A DNA stretch of 64,000 bases, taken from Polytrichum commune (Eukaryota > Streptophyta > Polytrichopsida > Polytrichales > Polytrichaceae). Where the stretch lies: assembly GCA_950295325.1 (NCBI GenBank), contig OX485807.1:19315666-19379665 (forward strand), written 5' to 3'. The notes beneath the pieces were generated by a model. That model was not told where the DNA came from and made no database searches. It was given only the letters and a program-made list of their open reading frames with translations. Shown piece by piece: positions 60,669-64,000 of the stretch (within the stretch, counting starts at the first letter, position 1; each line of letters opens with the position of its first letter). A program made the position numbers and the translations under genes.

Positions 60669-63600
60669 AGGACAAAGCAGTAGTGCTATTACCAAGAATG
60701 TCCAAAGCATTTGGTAAACTTGGTGACGTTTGGAGGTGTTTCTGGTTATCTCCTCTTTTGTCAAAGTCTGCAAGAGGTGTGCATTAAATGAATGTGCTTG
60801 TGGGAACATCTGCAAGTATGAATAGTTGATTACAAGTTCTGATCTCATTACCACTGATACCAAAATAAAGTGAGACTGATAGAGGTATTCTGAGATAATT
60901 TTGTCATGGTCCTCCTCATCTGTACCCCTTCTATTCATAAACCACGAGATTTGAGTTTTGGTTACAAGAAGAGTATTTTCTAAGAGTTTGGCACAGCACT
61001 ACTCTCAAATGTCACCAGTGGTGCTCCTCAGAATAGAGGCCAAGAATTTCATATGTAAGTTACTAAGTATTGCAATTTGAAGTATTGATGTCACCAATAC
61101 ATAGTTGAATGTGGAGGGTCCACACTTGTAAGTCACTTTTAGTGTTGCATGGATTGACAAGAGGGGTAAACATAGGTCAGGCATTGGAATGTTGGGGCGG
61201 CGATGTTTTGCTTGGTGAGATTAGCCCTGGAATGACAGAATGGTGTCCTGAGAGACTTGAGTAAAGAAATGACAGCATTGTTTTTCCAGAAGACATGGAA
61301 TAAATCGTGTCCCTCAAACACTCGAGCTCTAAATTAAAATCCATCCAGGACAAACACGGTTTGGCAACCTCTAAGCTGCAACATATGAGGTATGTGGTCC
61401 TCATGGGGTCGCTGTTCTTAAATAGACGCCTATATTTGAGTGGAGAGACATGCAACACAATGAGATTGGACTTATGTGCTGAATATGCAGACAGCAGTCT
61501 AGGTTCAATTGTGAACACAATTGAGGGAGCCTGTGTGATCATTGAAAGAGAAAGAGATTATGCTTCATTTGGATCTCTTATAACTCAGTTGCATCTCAAT
61601 TTCCATTTGAAACTTGAAAATGACATTTGTTGTGATTCACAATGGCTAATTGGATGAGACAATCCCCATTATGAGCCTCTGGCCAAATCGTTTTTGTGGA
61701 GTTGGAAGTGCCCAAAATACCTTGTTATCTTACCCCTAAATGTTCTGGGATGTTTTGCAGGGAAATGGGTGGAGACAGTGACCTGGTTTTGGGGATTTTA
61801 AGAGTACTATTCTTTACATTTCATCATTTTGTAACTATTAGGATGTAGTATATAAAACTTGTGAATTTTCTTGAGTTGTCTATGTGTCATTATTGGAACT
61901 TTGGTTAAATAGTATACAAGGGCTGGTCTGTAATGGGCAATATTGGAGATATTTTAAAGAGGGAAAGAAAGTGACGACTTCCTTCTGATCTAAAAGACTA
62001 AAAACAAAAAAACACTGGGGATTGCACTCATGAACATAACATAAATGCACTTAATCTGCGCCATGGCAGTGGAGCTTAATAAGATTCTTTTTTAATCTCT
62101 GCAATGACCTAACCCTGAACATGTTCCATAATGACATTAAGTCTCCAACAAAATAAAGGTGCATGCCAAGGATTGTAGTTAAGATGAAACACTAAGGTAG
62201 GAAAATTGAAAATGGTGAATGACCACTACTGGTGCACCAGACTAGGGGTAGAATGATTCTTGTGTGGACCCAAAATGGGTAGTTGTAAAAGTGGTGGCCC
62301 AAAAAGGATATAGTGATAGGTGGGATGCAATGGTTGATTAGATAGGTGTTGTTTCACACCACTTGCAATCACTTTTGGGTGCTATTGAGTCCATTGTATT
62401 GCGTGCATTTGTATGTAGAGTAGGATATTTCGATGCTCAGATTAGGGAGACTCTGGTGTACAAATAGGGGGGCTTGACTTACTTGCCTCTTTGGGAAAAT
62501 GTAACTAATTATTTACATGGTATAAAATTACGAAACAACTCACATTCCTCATCATTTCCTCTACTCCATCTTTGGAAAAATATTGCACAAAATTCAAGCC
62601 ATTTTTTTTCGTCTAAATCAACTTACTTTCAATGTTTTTCATATATCTACCTTAAAAAGACGTGTATGATAAGATTGGACCATGTGCTCAAAATACATAG
62701 TCACCATTTTAGGTACAATACTTTCCACAAAATGGGAGGTTGATGTAAGCAGTTAAAGAGTAAGAGAGTCTCAACTTTGGATTCTTATAACTATTACATC
62801 TTAGATCCAATTTTGAAACTTGAAATAACAATCTATGTGTTCTGCTAAGAGTCAAGACAATTCTTATTCCAATCCAATGGTCAAAATCAAACGTGAAGTT
62901 GGAAAATCCCATGATAAGGTCACAAATTATTAATATCCAACAAAGTTCAAGGCTATAGGGGCCAAGGATTCATGGTGTCTACATAAAGCAATTCTAGTTT
63001 TTTAAGTTTGTTAATATTATTCTGTTGTCAAGCATTATGCAAGTGCGGAATGCCTATATGTATAGATCCTTACCCATGATGCCCTCCATATGAAGCAGAT
63101 TGCATGTTGTAATAAGGAAAAGCACATGTGCTTTGTGCAATGTAATGCACCTTAGGTTGGTCATTATGGGATTTTCAACCATTGCCCTTGGGCTCCAACC
63201 ATTAAGGCATTACCCTCAAATCCCACAATGCCCTTCCCTCAATGCATTACCCAATACTAAATTGATTTGTTAGAAAGGTGAAAATGTGATTCATTTTATA
63301 GCCTTTGAGTTTTTATTTAGTAAGGATTTTGACTATGGAATCGACATCAAAAACCTCAAGTTAGTGTAAAGGAGTCTAAGTTCATCAAAATCAACGTGCA
63401 ACATACTTGTTTTTACTACTAAGAGCATCTTCATCGAGCTATGAGGGTATCAATTGGTTTGTTATTTCATATTCTCCAACTTCTACCAATTAGATTTCAC
63501 ACAACAAAACTTGTGTTGCACTAGATAATCTACAATTGAAACATCAACAAAATTCAGACTTCCCCTTATATAGTTATGGTTATTGGAAGTGCACGTTTGT

Positions 63601-64000
63601 TGATTCTTGAACTACATACATAGTTCCTTCCACTTGTGTTGACTACTGAGTGTGGAAGTACTTAATGAAATTTGAAGAAATAGTTCAGTTTATTTGAAAC
63701 ATGTGTCTTTATGATGTTTGTTCTTTGATCCTCACCAACCATACACCAATCAAATAAAGGTGTCCAATTAAAGAACAGAAACCGAATAACAACCGCATTC
63801 CTTAAAATACCTTGTACCCCAACTTCCAAGTCACTGGGTTCAGGGTATAAGAAATCCATATCACATTCCTCTTGTGAGGCAAGATAAAATTCATCGAAGA
63901 GCGGTTTCTAATGTTCAACTTTTCATCCAAGTGGGACAGATTAGATTATCAGCCATTTACGAATGCCGTCTCCTCCGAAGCTCAAATTCCTCACAAATGC
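60669..64000. other. Intergenic after the pseudouridine kinase, repeat-derived
   Basis: Minus-strand family B copies lie at about 61415-61640 and 62650-62830 (GATTGGACTTATGTGCTGAA, GATTGGACCATGTGCTCAAA, with TTGCATCTCAATTTCCATTT nearby). A plus-strand copy is at 63585-63800 (TTGACTACTGAGTGTGGAAG, AAAGGTGTCCAATTAA). No gene recognised up to the right edge. Confidence 0.5.

Noticed and set aside
1-64000. CRISPR arrays, bacterial operons or plasmid origins
   Set aside because: None seen; gene structure and repeats are those of a plant nuclear genome.

Overview
This is nuclear DNA of a land plant. All recognisable genes are split by GT-AG introns, their products match plant-type proteins (MOG1, an XRCC4/PAXX-like factor, pseudouridine kinase, an AHK5-type histidine kinase, a signal-peptide coiled-coil membrane protein), and the AT-rich intergenic DNA is full of plant-style MITEs, a CACTA element, LINE debris and microsatellites. 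I cannot fix the lineage from sequence alone. Identifications rest on reading motifs and recalled family sequences; no search was run.

Layout. Bases 21-1453 (minus) hold the 5' half of a MOG1 gene that runs off the left edge, behind a 450-bp tandem duplication. Bases 6567-10095 (minus) hold a complete six-exon XRCC4/PAXX-like gene whose last intron carries a 150-bp foldback. Bases 10.6-20.4 kb are repeats, including a pogo-like element with a CENP-B-type helix-turn-helix. Bases 20728-22752 (minus) hold a two-exon coiled-coil membrane protein. Bases 24.6-39.6 kb have no convincing host gene and carry several MITEs with clean target duplications, LINE 3' fragments and hairpins.

The main discovery is at 39647-52197: a 12.55-kb PIF/Harbinger element with perfect 24-bp inverted termini and TAA duplications at both ends. 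It contains the two expected genes: a trihelix/Myb-like ORF1 on the plus strand and an intact-looking HARBI1 DDE transposase on the minus strand. Between them lies a multi-exon fragment of an AHK5-type histidine kinase, without its H-box or its C-terminal half, which looks like a captured host gene piece. ORF1 is itself split by a 1148-bp CACTA element with a TTT duplication, and the reading frame resumes exactly on the far side. The CACTA element carries a tRNA-derived SINE. A TA-duplicating MITE sits near the right end.

Bases 54183-60668 (plus) hold a complete ten-exon pseudouridine kinase (PfkB) gene. Its first intron contains about four tandem 269-bp units, each repeating the exon-2 splice acceptor and carrying an 80-nt foldback. 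The remainder to 64000 is repeat-derived.

The host genes are functionally unrelated (nuclear transport, end joining, membrane coiled coil, nucleoside catabolism) and share no operon-like organisation. The coherent system in the window is the Harbinger element with its nested insertions and captured kinase.
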